Shown in pieces: positions 1 to 12,909 of a DNA stretch of 64,000 nucleotides (within the stretch, counting starts at the first letter, position 1; each line of letters starts with the position of its first letter). A program made the position numbers and the translations under genes. The DNA lies in NCBI GenBank assembly GCA_963555705.1, contig OY743182.1, positions 53,572,592 to 53,636,591 of the forward strand, given 5' to 3'. Origin of the DNA: Ligustrum vulgare (Eukaryota; Streptophyta; Magnoliopsida; Lamiales; Oleaceae). Below the pieces are notes generated by a model. It had not been told where the DNA came from and searched no databases. It saw nothing but the letters and a program-made list of their open reading frames with translations.

Positions 1-900
1 TATAAAAGTTATAAACAAACGACATAGATGCATCAACTCATTTTTTGAAAGTATTTTAAGCTGGAATTTTTTATTTTTTTTAACTTCTGTCTAAAGTCTG
101 TATGGTAATGTGATTTTAGAAGTTTTTGTGGTTTTTTGGGGTTTTTGATGAATATGTGGTTAAAAATATTTGAAAAGTAAAAATTATACGTTTGACTAAG
201 AATGGATGAATGAGATTGAGTTTGAAAAGTTGAGGTAAAAAAATCATTTTACCAAATAGGCTCTTAATATATATAATTTTGATATAGGCATATATAATCT
301 ATAGATGTTATATTTTTGAGGTAGAATATATAGTTAAAACGTGATTTGAGAAAATGTGTGGTTAAATGTGATTTTATGAATGTGCGTTTATAAACGTTGA
401 GTCGCCTTTGTTTGGTAATATTGTTGGGTTTATAAACTGATTTATTTATGATTTTAAAGTAAAAAGTAATTATTGAAAATTGAACAAAAAATGTGTGTGT
501 TTAAAAGTTAACTTGAGAAATTGTGATATGTATAAACTATTTTATTTTGGTTTCGAAATCCTGTGGGGGAAACATGTTTGATCATGTCTGAAGAAAACAT
601 GCAACCCAGTGGTCCACCCCGTGAGAAATAAACTATGCTCCCTCCAAAATTTTTGAATTTGTATTGGTCAAAAAGCAAAAAAATAAAAAACTGAAAATTT
701 GTCCCTTCGAGTTAGCAGAAGCCGCATGGATTTACTTTTGGTTCAGCACAACGTTGTATTCACGTCAAATGAAGGCGATATGTGGGGTCCAGTCGGTGGA
801 TCCGACGTTGGTGATTATGTCACACAGATTTAGCGGGAAGATCATAAAGCATGTTCCCGCCAGGTAATTTAAAAAGTCAACTGCCATGTTATTGTTATAT
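1..900. other. AT-rich intergenic DNA with MITE remnants
   Basis: No gene is supported. The stretch carries two decayed members of the Tourist-like MITE family that recurs throughout the window. One ends near 255 with the family's right-hand words (ACCAAATAGGC followed by TTA). The other begins near 407 (GCCTTTGTTTGGTAA) and runs into the family core of TTTATAAAC and GTGTGTG words until about 545. The 67-codon ORF at 664-867 has no recognisable family. Confidence 0.5.
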
Positions 901-901
901 A

Positions 902-991
902 CTAGTAATCGCACCCGTGCGATGCACGGAATAAATAATATTTATTGAATAAGTTGTAAAAATACAATACCCGATAAAAATAATACAATAA

Positions 992-1027
<36 letters not shown>

Positions 1028-2378
1028 TTGTATACACAAATTGTGAATAATTTGTAATTTCATTTCTCCCTATAAGATTTCTTACTTTAATGCATAAATT
1101 GTATATTCAATATACAATCAAAATATCAAAAAAACAAAAAAGTTATGAATTGCATTTTTTTAACAGTTAATTGTTCATTATCTAGTTTCTTTAGTTTATT
1201 TATTCATATAAAATTGATTATTAAAAAATAATTTTTTTTAAATGTTCATTGACAACCACATATTATTTTAAAACTAATTTTTCACAATTGCACATACTAC
1301 TTTTTAACCACACATTCTAAAAAAAGAAAATCAATTTTTAACCATTCAATTGATTGATTTGACAATTGTTTTATTTTTTATACTACCTTATTTCACTTTG
1401 AATCACACATTTAAAATCATATCTATAGTTTATATCAAACTTACTCATATTCAATGGTTTTAAATATAATGTGACATTTTATTTTTCACCAAGTATTGAA
1501 AATGGCCATATTACCCACACACACACACACACAAAACTATTTTTTGTGCATGTTAAATAAATGTATGGAATATATTTTATTTTTAGATAGAATAAGTTTG
1601 ATAAAACCTTATATTTTTATTTTCTATAGAATTCAATGAATTAATTGTTAAAGTCTGTAGTATATATTTTACAAATTGATTTTATTTTAAATTTATAAAA
1701 ATTAAAAAATAGATAAATGAACAAAATGAGTAAATTTATAAAATTAATTTCAAAATTATCAAAGAGTTTATCGAAAACTGAAGTTGTAGAAATTAAAATG
1801 ATTTAATTGAATTTACTTAGAAAGATCGGATATCATTATTTATTTTAATTTGATAAGAAAAAAGATTTGAAATTAATCATTTATGTCAAATTGAAGTTAG
1901 GTAAGAAATGATAAATATCATTTTATGACTTAGATGAGATAAATTAAAAAGATTGAATTTGAATATTGAAAAAAGTAAAAAAGTATAAGTAAAACTTTTA
2001 CCTGTATTATTTGAGGCAATTTTAAGAATGATATATTTAGAGTTTGCTCTCATTTGTTAACTTGTATTGAACTTCTCGTTAAAATCATGAATTTGACACA
2101 TATATTGCATATTTTTTTGACTTCAAAATATTACAATAATTGTCAAAAGAATAAAAATAATATACAATTTGATCTTTTTATAGATTTTTTATTTTTTACA
2201 ATCAATAGGTCATTTATTACATGTCACCTATAATTTATTTTGCATTAATTGAAGTTTCCTAATTCAATTATTAAAATAATTAATAAAATTACAAAGTTTC
2301 CTAAAATAGCAGGGAAAAATGGCGGGAAACTATGTGTGGATTTTTTTGACGGCTATACTATTATTATATATATTAAGA
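902..2378 (-). mobile_element. Non-autonomous Helitron, copy 1
   Basis: Read on the minus strand, the element ends in a hairpin (CCGTGC, loop ATC, GCACGG), about nine bases, then CTAG followed by a host T. This is the canonical Helitron 3' end. The minus-strand 5' end fits TC preceded by a host A (TCTTAATATATATAATAAT near 2378). A subterminal word CACATAGTTTCCCGCC (about 2321-2338, minus) is shared with the Helitron at 38478. An internal module around 2000-2130 recurs in the other two copies of this family in the window. There is no Rep/helicase ORF, so it is non-autonomous. The 3' end is well supported; the 5' end is inferred from the TC rule and shared words. Confidence 0.65.
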
Positions 2379-5300
2379 TTGCCCTTAATTAACCGCAACC
2401 GCATGGTCCGATTGTGATAATGAATTAACCTTCGTTCGCTAATTATACTTTTTTGATTTATAAATTAATTCATAAATTACACAATTTTTAAAATTTTTGT
2501 AAACTACACACATTTTTCTCTCTAATTTTCAATCATTATTTTTTTACCTCAATATCATAAATAAATCAATTTATAAGAAAAACAGAAGCTTTTCACCCAT
2601 GTCGACAAAGCAAGATGGTTAATGATGACTATACTAGTTACGTTGGAGAGGGAGAAAGAAATCATTCAAGAAATGGAAATAAAATTGAGTATTTAGTATT
2701 TACTACTAGCTTGATCATGTAGATCAATATATTTATTGTTCAGTTAATCTCACATAAATATCGTGCAAGTACTTGGTGAGTTTTCCATCTAGCCATCTAG
2801 TAGACAACTATTTTTATTTAAAAATTATTGCTTATAATCTAGTTTAAAATGCACAATTTTCAAATAACTTTTTAACCACACAATTTTTATCTATTTAATT
2901 TTCAACCACTACTTTTTACCTCAAAAAAATAATAAATAAACTAGTTTATACACTGTTACCAAATAGAGGCCAAGTGATACTCCAAACAAATTACAGTCTA
3001 AAAATTTAAAAATGAGGATTGATTGATATCACAAACTTGATCGTGTTGTTTAAATCGTTAACTCATTCACTAGTGAGAATGTGACCTCTGAAGAAGTCTC
3101 AACAAATTGGGGTACGAGTAAGAACTTGTTTGGTAATGGAAGAAAAAAAATATGTTAATGGAATGTGTGGTTTAAAAATGTGAAAAGTGATGAGTTTTAT
3201 AAAAATATGTGATTGAAAATGAATTTGAGAAAAAAATGAAAATTTTTTTCATTACCAAACAAACCCTAAACGAGAACAATTTCTACCTACGATCTACTCC
3301 ACATTAGAACATGCACCCATCGAGGAAGAATAATACTTCATGATGGAGGAATCAATTCCCTCTATAGAATAATTCCATATATGAGAAATAGTGTTATCGT
3401 AAACACAGAGACATATGAAACTCTAACCAATGTGATCCCTTTTAAGGCTCCTCTTCAAATCCCAATTTTCAATCAATGTGGGATCAATTTCACATTTACT
3501 CAAGTGAAAATCAATTGTCAAATATATTTTCCAACAATTGGTACCTTCCCATTGAAAAATGAGAAGTTGCTTTGTGCATGTGTACACATGGATACAGTCT
3601 CATTCTTCAATGAATGTGTGCCAACTCAAATAGAGATCAATCTCTACTTGAAATAAATAGCATTACTCAATGGTTTTACATAATATCATATAAATATAAA
3701 GATCATCATCGAGTGAACAAATTTGATAAATAAATATATATATATAATTTGCAAAATGGATTTGCTTTATTACTTCCAAATACATATTTCTCAAACGGTC
3801 AAATATTATTGGATTATTTAAATAACTGGAATGACACAACTCTGGGAAATTGATTAGTGTAGAACATGGTGAATTATTTGAAACAATTGGCAAAAATTCA
3901 AGATCTAAATCAAACCCCATCAAAGAAGATTTGGTTCGATCAAAATAAAAACGTTGAAGGATTCACGTTTCCATTTTGTTGTTTGAAGTTTCGTTGTTCA
4001 ATCATAGCCGTGATTTGTATTTTATAGCCTAACCTAACTATTTTCCAAAATTAAAAAAAGTATCAATTCAGTTTAATTGTAGAATAAAAAAAATTGAATG
4101 CATTCAATTGATTTGGATAAGATTATATCTTAATTCCTAATCATTAATCTTGCAAATTGCCATTATATCAAATTAGCTTAAGATTGTAAAATTTCAAAAT
4201 AAGAGAAACAATATCCAAATATCTAAATAGGTAATTAATATTTTTGGTATTATCCAATCATCCAAACGACAATATGGTTATTACAAATCACTCATTCTAA
4301 TTAAATCCTTTTTATTATAAATTTCAAAAGATTTTATTAGATTTCTAACACCACCTCACACTCTAAATCAGTCAAATCTTATCAAGTTTTTAAATTGAAA
4401 TTGGTAAAATTAATACTTTCAAAATCTCAAATATGTGAATTGTTAATTGTGGTTTACCGCAACAAGTACTTTTTCACATCACAATCATCAATAAGCAACT
4501 TCTTCACTCGTGTATAGTAATGTAATGTAATTAAAAATGAATCATAATTCAGAAATTCGACTAAATTTAAATAAGTCATTACATATAATTTGATGTCCTA
4601 ATTTAATTGCAATCTCTATTGGCAAATCAATATATTCATACCAATTCCTTATTTATTTCGATTATTCAAGAATTGGATAATTATTTCGAAATTAAAGGGA
4701 AAAAGAATTAGGTCAAAACAAGAAAATTGCAAAATATTCATGACAAAAGCTGGCCCCTACCCACACACTACACAATGTATAAAGTTACAAGAAAACCGGC
4801 CGAAAACAATGACAAGAGAAAAGCCGATACTTGCGGTGTTCTCACGTGCAGACAAATCCTTACCCTTAATTATCACCCCAATTTACGTACTTGCCCTTTT
4901 ATTAGTAGCATCTTTAATGGATGGAAATTTCTTTATTGATTAAAATAGACATAAAAGAAATTAAAAAAAATATCCTTTTATTTTTCTTTCACTATTTTTA
5001 CATACACCACAATCTTTTAAATAAATTTCTTTTCTTTTCTTCTTTATATTTAGGTAGCTATATTGCCACCACAAAATTTATTTTTTACACCACAATTTAA
5101 AGTATTTTCTTTATTTATAAAAACGGACATAAATAAAATTATATACATATCATTTTAATATTATCTCACTAAAAATAATTTTTATATATATCACATTTTT
5201 CAAATATTCTCTTATCTTCTCTATGTTTATTTTTCTAAATCATCTTGTTCTTCTTGTTATTTTATATTTTTGCTTTTCAATACCAAGTTAATTGAATAGA

Positions 5301-5600
5301 TGTTAATACAATAATTTCATATGAGTTTCCAATAATAACATCATGCAAACATTAACATAAGTTAAAGTTTAGGACTTTAGGTTAGCGAAAGAATTTTATT
5401 GTTTAAGGTTCCCTATATTTTGATGTCATATAGGATTTTCGTTATTTAATTATATTTGATTTTCAATAAAATTTTATATTCAATTTTCGAATTCTATGAT
5501 TTTTCAATGACATATATTTGGGTGTTCATACTGCATTCTGCCTATCGTGTTTTCAGTTGCATCTAGTATTAAAAAAATAGTGATTCTAATTTCTAATTGC
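2379..5600. other. Intergenic DNA with MITE fragments
   Basis: No supported gene. Decayed Tourist-like MITE cores lie at about 2455-2590 and 2820-2975, and an intact copy lies at 3122-3266. ORFs at 3381-3656 (91 codons), 3663-3923 and 4727-4943 have no recognisable domain, no splice context and local AT-rich composition, so I do not call them genes. Confidence 0.5.
3122..3266. mobile_element. Tourist-like (PIF/Harbinger) MITE
   Basis: A 145 bp element with terminal inverted repeats built on TTGTTTGGTAATG at the left and CATTACCAAACAAACCC at the right. It is flanked by a 3 bp target duplication TAA (3119-3121 and 3267-3269). The TAA/TTA duplication and the TIR style are those of Harbinger-derived MITEs. 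Confidence 0.65.
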
Positions 5601-5608
5601 ATCTAGTA

Positions 5609-5611
<3 letters not shown>

Positions 5612-5683
<72 letters not shown>

Positions 5684-5714
5684 TGTATGTATGTATGTAT
5701 GTGTGTGTGTGTGT
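5612..5714. repeat. Compound microsatellite (AT)n-(GTAT)n-(GT)n
   Basis: Uninterrupted AT dinucleotides pass into about eleven GTAT tetranucleotides and then a short GT run. It is likely length-polymorphic. Confidence 0.95.
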
Positions 5715-5842
5715 CAGGTATTTAGAAGTCAACCGCCTACTATGTTTATATGAAATTGAATATCTTATTGTTTCAATTATCCATCAAATATCAATTAAAA
5801 AATGTGTAACATGGAAATATGAACCTAATTAATTGTAATTAA

Positions 5843-5926
5843 GGAAACAATGGGTGGCAATTATGAGGAAAAAAAGGAGAAATATTGGAAATTTGGAAAC
5901 AATGGGTGGCAATTATGAGGAAAAAA
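5843..5926. repeat. 52 bp-period local direct duplication
   Basis: A segment of about 31 bp beginning GGAAACAATGGGTGGC occurs at 5843 and again at 5895, with a short spacer. It is a simple local duplication upstream of the ACR gene. Confidence 0.85.
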
Positions 5927-6042
5927 TTTATTGAAAATATATTTTAATTATGGTGTGATTATAATGTGGTGTAGTAAATAAATTTTATAGTGGTAATATA
6001 ATTATCCTAAGAGTAGTTGACTTGATAGTAGTGAATAATTTT

Positions 6043-6046
<4 letters not shown>

Positions 6047-6107
<61 letters not shown>
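6047..6107. repeat. Poly(A) homopolymer, about 61 bp
   Basis: An unbroken run of A about 320 bp upstream of the ACR start codon. It could be the tail of a retroposed sequence, but no flanking duplication was recognised. The antisense ORF here that encodes poly-Phe is an artefact of the run. Confidence 0.9.
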
Positions 6108-6109
<2 letters not shown>

Positions 6110-6239
6110 AAAACAATATTTGAAAATTGGTCAGGGGGCAGTTCATTCGGGCAGCTAGCATTAGTCACGCAAGTGATTAGTTGGCGCGTCAAAGAACGTG
6201 GATTTCAAAGCAGAATAATAATAAAAATATCATTATTTA

Positions 6240-6301
6240 TCCTTCTTTAAGAGCAAGCAAAGCGAAGAAACACAAAAGCATGCGTTTACACTCTGGAAGT
6301 T

Positions 6302-6332
<31 letters not shown>

Positions 6333-6428
6333 GATAAGGGTACATATTGATACAGAGATTTTATTAGGGTTTTGAGAATTGAAGTTTCGTTTTGGTTTGT
6401 GGACCGTAAAAAGAAAGGAAGAGAAATT
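6240..6428 (+). promoter_or_regulatory. Putative 5' leader of the ACR gene
   Basis: The stretch contains a (GA)n tract at 6303-6329 and a telo-box-like TTAGGGTTT at about 6365-6373 just before the start codon. Both are common in plant 5' leaders. No TATA box can be assigned with confidence. Confidence 0.4.
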
Positions 6429-8784
6429 ATGGAGTGGAGTTATGTAGATGAATATGAAAAGCTTCTGTTCCGAATGTCCTCCCCAAGGTTAGTGTGTTTA
6501 TCTGGGTGTTTTATTCCTTTTCTTCTACCTGTTTATTTGAGTTTCTGTTTACTATTTCAACATTGTTTTCAATTGTTCTCAGTTTATTTTTGTATAGTTT
6601 TCATGAGTTTGAAGTTTTTTTGGACTCTGTTTTTCGAATGCTCTCTTGATTTGGTCTTCAGAACAGAATTGTTTACTCAATTTGAGGAAAAAACAAATAA
6701 AATTGAATCCCCCAAATAGTATTCCGCACTGTATCTTTTAATTCAATTCTTCTGGAGTTCAGATTTTTGGGGAATTTCATTTGGCAACTTTCCTTGATAA
6801 AAAATAATCAGTGAAGATCCCACTTGATTTTCACCTTAATTAAAACTTGTCTCCCTAAAAACTTAAAATTCACATCACCGTTTTCTTTTTCTTCAAGGCT
6901 CAAGTTATTCCGACTCTCTCTCTCTTCTGTTCAAACATTGCCGACTTGACTTTTCGATGACTCGGTTTGAATATCAAATGCCCGATAATACCCTTAATTG
7001 ACTGATTCTCTGTTGATTTTCAGGGTCATGATCGACAATGCGGGTTGTGCAGACTCCACCATAGTCATGGTATGTTCCCTTGTCAGAAACCTTCGAAATA
7101 ATTTTTTTTTTCTTATTAATTAATTAGTTATTTTTGGTTAATTCATACAGATTGATAGTGCTAGAAAACATGGGATTCTTCTTGAAGCTGTTCAAGTTCT
7201 TACTGATTTGAATCTGTCAATTAAGAAAGCTTACATTTCCTCTGATGGTCGGTGGTTCATGGATGGTAAGCTACTTTATTTGCTAACTTGCGCCTTCAAA
7301 ATTGTGATTTATGAGCATTAAATCTTTAATTAATGGGCTTTGATGCCGTTTCTTTAGTATTCTACTAATTTTTCCGTTTCGTTTTCTTTAAATTTTGCAG
7401 TTTTTCACGTTACTGATTTGGATGGAAACAAATTAACTGATGAGAGTGTCCTCAATTACATCGAACAGGTAACTATTAATTACTATAAACCTTTGATTAC
7501 TGATTTATGTATGTATTTGACTGATTGTGTCTGTTTTTCTGTAAATATAGTCTCTTGGGACAATTCATTATGGGAAATCGAAAAGCTTTGAGGGCCTTAC
7601 AGCATTAGAGTTAACGGGTACAGATCGAGTTGGCCTATTGTCGGAGGTTTTTGCAGTGCTGTCAAATTTACAGTGCAATGTCGTTGAAGCAAACATGTGG
7701 ACGCACAATGGACGGATTGCGTCATTAATTTACGTTAAGGACAATGATTCAGGGTCCCCAATTGAGGATTCTCAGAAACTAGAAAGAATCGAGGCCATGT
7801 TGAGGAATGTTCTCAAGGGCGACAATGACATCCGTAGTGCCAAAACATCGGTTTCCTTGGCTGTTACACATACGGAAAGGAGGCTTCATCAAATGATGTT
7901 TGCTGATCGAGATTACGAGAGGAAGTCCCATATTAAAACTTGTGATGAATCCCCTGTCGTGGCAGTACAAAATTGTTTGGAAAAGGGTTATTCTGTTGTA
8001 AATATTCAGTGTAAGGACCGGATGAAGCTTCTGTTTGATGTAGTTTGCACATTGACGGACATGCAGTATGTTGTTTTTCATGCTACCATTAACACAGCTG
8101 GAGACGGAGCCTCTCTGGTATACATTTTTTCAACTGATTACTTTCCCTTCATTTAGTGTAACCTTCTGAAGGGACATTTACCTAATTTGCTATGAATTTT
8201 CTCAGGAATTTTTCATTAGGCACATGGATGGAACCCCGATTAGTTCAGAAGCAGAAAAGCAACGTGTGATTCTATGCTTACAAGCTGCTATAGAAAGAAG
8301 GGCATCACAGGTGATATTTTGTGCCTTAATTCTTTGTATTAAAGAATGTCGTTGTTCTTGTTCTTGGTTAAACAAGTTTTTTTTCTTGTTTGTCTAATGG
8401 AATCTTCTTGTCTAATAACAGGGTGTAAGGCTTGAGCTGTGTATGGATGATAGGCTAGGCCTATTGGCAGATGTGACACGAACTTTCCGGGAAAATGGCC
8501 TAAATGTGACAAGGGCTGAGATCTCGACAGCAATGGATCGGGCAGTAAATGTGTTTTACGTCACAGATGCAATTGGGAATCAAGTCGATTTAGAGTTGAT
8601 CGAATCTGTTAGACAAAAGATTGGGTTGAGTAAACTGAAAGTGAAGGAATTGCCTTTGATCTATCATCAGAAGGCGGAAAGGGACCAAGCCACGACGGGT
8701 CCCGGTGGGGCCATGTTGTTATCACTTGGAAGCCTTGTGAGAAGGAATCTATACAATTTGGGATTGATCAAATCTTGTTCTTGA
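6429..8784 (+). CDS. ACT domain repeat (ACR-family) protein, seven coding exons
   Basis: Predicted 440-residue protein of the plant ACR family, which is built from ACT domains related to those of bacterial GlnD. ACT domains typically bind small ligands such as amino acids; the ligand here is unknown. Exons read by eye with GT-AG junctions: 6429-6487, 7024-7069, 7151-7265, 7401-7468, 7551-8117, 8206-8310 and 8422-8784; the frame is open throughout. Four ACT repeats are visible at about residues 36-100 ([17 protein letters not shown]), 109-180 ([17 protein letters not shown]), 243-305 ([15 protein letters not shown]) and 321-392 ([14 protein letters not shown]). Each has the conserved D/K-x-x-G/K-LL turn. 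Length and intron pattern fit the ACR3/4/5/6 group. The ATG at 6429 was chosen because it gives the short acidic leader [16 protein letters not shown] before the first repeat. I see no nucleotidyltransferase or HD domain. The exact paralogue is not resolved. Confidence 0.92.
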
Positions 8785-10330
8785 TTGATCAAAAGGCATA
8801 TTCTTTGCTTCAGACAGGTTTAATGAGCTGGGCATTTGTACATAGTAAAAGGTTTTTAAGACAGAATTTGGTTATTGGTATGGTAGTCGTTATAGTTGAT
8901 GTTTGGTTGGTCGAGTAGGTAAACACATACACATGGAAGGTGGGTGATATGGGGCCCACACCAGTTTTCTTTGGCAAAATTGTTTGTTTGGAAGAAGGGG
9001 GTTTGAATTTTTAAGATGGAAAATGGAAGGAAAAATTAAAAAAATGAGTGTTGGTGGGTGGTTTTGGTTATATATATCTTTACTTCTTCCTTGATGATTA
9101 GGTTCTGGTAGTAATAGGAAAGGAAACTGGTTTCACACATCATATATTGTACATGATTATTATTTGGTTCAAAGTAAAATATTTTTAACGTTTGACTTCT
9201 AATATTTACTTTTATGTTACGATTTCGATTTGCAACCACCACAAGAGTTCTACTCTTTCTATTGTTGTTAACTTTGAATGACAGTTACTTCTGACTTAGT
9301 TTGACAAGATTTGTATTTCTTGTAAAAGAGTTTTCTGAAAAATTATTACTTCTGAAATTGACGTAGTTTGACAAGATTTTTATTTCTTGTAAACGAGTTT
9401 TTTGAAAAATTATCTTAGTCGAGCTTACTCTAAAAGTATTTTTTTTTTTTTGTCTGACAAAACATGTTCAAGAAATAATACATACATCATTTGAAAAAGA
9501 AATAATACATACATGTTCCGATGTAGCTTTCTTAATTTAGAAACTTTTTTAATTTTTCAAAAGCTTTGTCAAATGGGGGTCAAACTCAATGATATTATCT
9601 CCTAGAAGTTGATTAAATTCTAAGTTAAAGTTGAAATTTATTTGTAATTCCACATTTTATTAAATTCACAACTCTTTATTCATACATTTCATTAACTTTT
9701 ATTAAAAATTATTAAAAAATTTAATTTTTATCTAAATCAAACCGGGAGTAGACCTACACTATCTACTTCGATACAATATCGAAACGAGTTTTTACATCTT
9801 TTTTTTTTTTAAATCTCGTTTAGTGTGTGTTTGATAGTTAAAATAAGTTTTTTTTGAAGTGAATAGTGATTTTTAGAAGAATTGACTATTGAGATTTAGT
9901 TGAAAAGTCAAATATTGTGGATTTGACTTTTAATGGATGGTTGAAATTGAGTACCATAGAAAAATGAAAAAATTTGTTTGTTAAATTTTTTTTGTTTAAA
10001 AACATATTTTTTTATGTTTTCTATGTAAAATGTGTGGTTGAAAAATAGAGAGAGAAAATGTGTGTGATTAAAAAGTGATTTAAAGAATTGTGTAAAAAAA
10101 AACATGTTTAAAAATATATTTACCAAACACAACCTTATATGAAAATCAAAAAAGCTCTTAATCACATCATTCCATGAAAAATATGTCACAATATTTTGGT
10201 AATTGTAAACCCGCAGGCCGCAGATCTTTTCTCATCAAAATTTGAGTTACAACTTGCAAGTTATTAAAAAATTATTGAAAATATCTAAGAAAACTCTTTA
10301 TTTACATCGATTGATAAAAATAGAAAAACT
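8785..10330. other. ACR 3' flank and MITE-bearing intergenic DNA
   Basis: The first 200-300 bp are probably the ACR 3' UTR. A tandem duplication of about 68 bp lies at roughly 9288-9420, built on TTTGACAAGATTTNTATTTC. Members of the TTTGATAGTT/ACCAAACAC MITE family occupy about 9822-10135. No gene is supported. Confidence 0.5.
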
Positions 10331-10609
10331 GTCCTCGGGACAAATCTTCTAGTGGGAAAGGGGAGGGGTGGTGAGTATTCAGCGCGACAGTGTGCAGAGT
10401 TCGAATCCACGTAAGGTGAAATTGACTTTATTGCAAGCGGGAGTTATTGAGGGATACTCATACTTACACAATCTCTTCCACCCTAATCACTGGGAGGCAT
10501 AACCTAAATTTACAATCTCTAACCAATGACCTTAAGCGTGGTCAGTTCGGACCATCAGAGCGTGGGATACACCTTTTTTTTTTATTTTTTATTTTATATA
10601 TATATAAAG
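10331..10609 (+). mobile_element. tRNA-derived SINE with poly(T) tail, copy 1
   Basis: The head carries pol III promoter boxes: an A-box-like AGTGGGAAAGGGG at 10351-10363 and a B box GAGTTCGAATCC at 10397-10408. The body (GCAAGCGGGAGTTATTGAG, ACCAATGACCTT, GTGGTCAGTTCGG) is shared with a second copy at 42352. The element ends in a T-rich tail. An 11 bp target duplication ATAGAAAAACT flanks it at 10320-10330 and 10610-10620. It is non-coding and would depend on LINE machinery in trans. Confidence 0.85.
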
Positions 10610-10620
10610 ATAGAAAAACT

Positions 10621-12164
10621 TTGAATTTCACAACTAGTACCTATAATAGTATCCATCGTTGACAGCTAACTTTGGAAGTGGGAAACTTTTCCAGCCATCG
10701 CTCCACGCGCTTGGTTTTCTCCCTTTACGTGAAAAGTTTGATTTTTAGTTTGATTTATTTTTGTTACAAAAAATAACATCATTATCAAGTATAAATATGT
10801 TAAAAAGATAAAAAAAATTAAAATAGTTAAATTTCACTTTATTTGACATGAAAAATAATGTTAATCAAGCGTTAAAACTTAAAAAAAAAATTCACTTTTT
10901 TTTCCATCTAGAAAATTAAACTAAATTAATATTTTTCACGAAAATAATTTACAAGCGAATATTTTCCTCCCTAAGAGAACATTGATTGATGAAGATAGAA
11001 AAAGCTTTGAATTTCACAACTAGTACCTATAGTCGTATCTTTCGTTGACATTTAGGGTTCTTATGCGTAGTAGTCTCCGATTGAGAGTTGGAAATCGAGT
11101 GTCTAATTTGTTGTACATTTCATCATGCTAGTGTTTGTACTCTGTTGAAGATTCCTAAGGCTGGTTTTTACTTAGCATTTGTCTGTTTGTCTCAATACAC
11201 TTGGATTTTAGCATAAACATGTGCAACTAACGTTAGTATCTATGCCCACATTTTGAATTCTAAACGAAATTTTGAAATAAAACTAATAATTTAATTAATT
11301 GACAAAATTTATAATCAATTTAGGTCAAAGGGAGACGGCTCTTTGTTTTTCTTCTAGTTTAATTTATCCATATCCATAGGAAGAAGCCACAAGTTGAGAC
11401 ACCAGTCTGTCCCTTCCAAAACTATAAACTAGTTGCTATTTCTTGCTTTGGGTGTCTCCCGCCTTTTCTTATTTTTATCATTTTCTTTGTTTTTTGTACC
11501 AGATTGTTTCAATTGTTTTTTATTTTTAGTCATATACAAAGAAATAAATACAACTTTTGTTTGTTTATTTATCGATTGTGTACGTAACCATATAATAAGA
11601 CGTCATTAATTATCATCTTATTTTCTGAATTTAGCTAGTCATAGTGTCATTCTTATAAGGAATTTGACAACTCTAATAGTCGAATTAATATTGTGAGATC
11701 GAGTAATAGAAAGATTTCTAAGTTGGTTCTATTTTGTTCTTAAATTAATAGATAACAATTAATTTCTGATTAAAGTTCAAGCTGACTCCATGTTGTGTCA
11801 ACTATGAGGAGATCAGAAAACCGCTCCTTTCAAAATTTTGTATTTTGTATTTTCCATTTTGGATATTAAATATTAATAATACCCACTTGTGTGGGGTTCG
11901 ATTAAAAAGGTAAATGAATAGATAAAAAGTATAATTCGTTGAAAGTCAACAATGTTACCAATATTTTGTGACTGCAACTTGTAGCATGCATGCTAACCAA
12001 GAGTCTAAGAGTTCGTTTGATTTGGAATATTTTAAGAGGAAATTTGGATGAGAATGTGAGGTTGGAAAGATATTGAAAAACATGGAATTAGTGAGTCCAG
12101 AATAATTTGCTTTTGAAAATAACTTTTGGAAAATGTTGTTCAAAAACTCTTAGATCAAATATGG
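10621..12164. other. Intergenic DNA with a 60 bp dispersed duplication
   Basis: A segment starting GATAGAAAAACTTTGAATTT at about 10609 recurs, diverged, at about 10994 (GATAGAAAAAGCTTTGAATTT). Each copy runs some 60 bp and includes CACAACTAGTACCTATA. Nothing else is recognised. Confidence 0.5.
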
Positions 12165-12172
12165 GCTAAAAC

Positions 12173-12901
12173 TAGAGGTGTTAAGATGAATGGGCCGACC
12201 AGACCCGGGAAAATTGATCGGGATTGATCCGGGACCGCGGGCTGACCTGTGACCGTGCCGACGGTTCATGGGTCAAGAAGTTATGAACCGCGGGTTTTGC
12301 GGGTCAAACATTCGCGATCCGCGGTTAACCGGGTAGCCTGTGAAAAAAAAAACAATTTTTATTAAATATGGTAACATTGAAAATCTATCTTCTTCTATAA
12401 ACTCTAATACAACTTTTAAAGCAAAATCTTATTTTTTTTTCTCCTTAATAGCTAAAAAAACGTAATGTTCTTTGATAATAGTAGTTAGAAATACATTTAA
12501 CATTTAATTGTTATTTGTTTATGTTTTATTTAAATTTGCAAATTTAGAACTAATTCATATAACGTAAAATATAATTTTAAATTTTATGTAAATATTTTAT
12601 GGTATAAATATGAATTTATCATTTTAATCATTTTATATGTAGAACCTTGACAAAAAAATTGCTATAAATATGAAAAAATCTATGTTTTTATTCATAGAGG
12701 TCAAATCAAAACAAACCGCGATCCGCATGGGCTAGACCCGGATGAGCCAGAGGGTGGGTATGGGTTGTAGTTCAAAATTTGTGGGCTGACATGTAACCGG
12801 CCCGTAAACCGCAGCGGGCGGGCTTTTTTTCAAGCTGACCGTTATTGGACTTTTATGTTGACGAGCCGACCCGACTCGGACCACCCGGATTGACACTTCT
12901 A
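12173..12901. mobile_element. Non-autonomous hAT element
   Basis: A 729 bp element with terminal inverted repeats TAGAGGTGT and ACACTTCTA (one mismatch) and a perfect 8 bp target duplication GCTAAAAC (12165-12172 and 12902-12909). The subterminal 150 bp on each side are GC-rich, full of CCGCGG/CCCGGxC words and arranged as inverted repeats around an AT-rich core. No transposase ORF is present. Confidence 0.85.
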
Positions 12902-12909
12902 GCTAAAAC

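Noticed and set aside
3381..3656. 91-codon plus-strand ORF
   Set aside because: Reads like a possible protein, but no domain, homologue or regulatory context could be recognised.
6372..6719. 115-codon ORF over ACR exon 1
   Set aside because: Different frame from the ACR exon and runs through its first intron.
10351..10408. tRNA gene suggested by A and B boxes (also at 42373-42430)
   Set aside because: No cloverleaf or anticodon arm. Target duplications, T tail and shared body identify SINEs.
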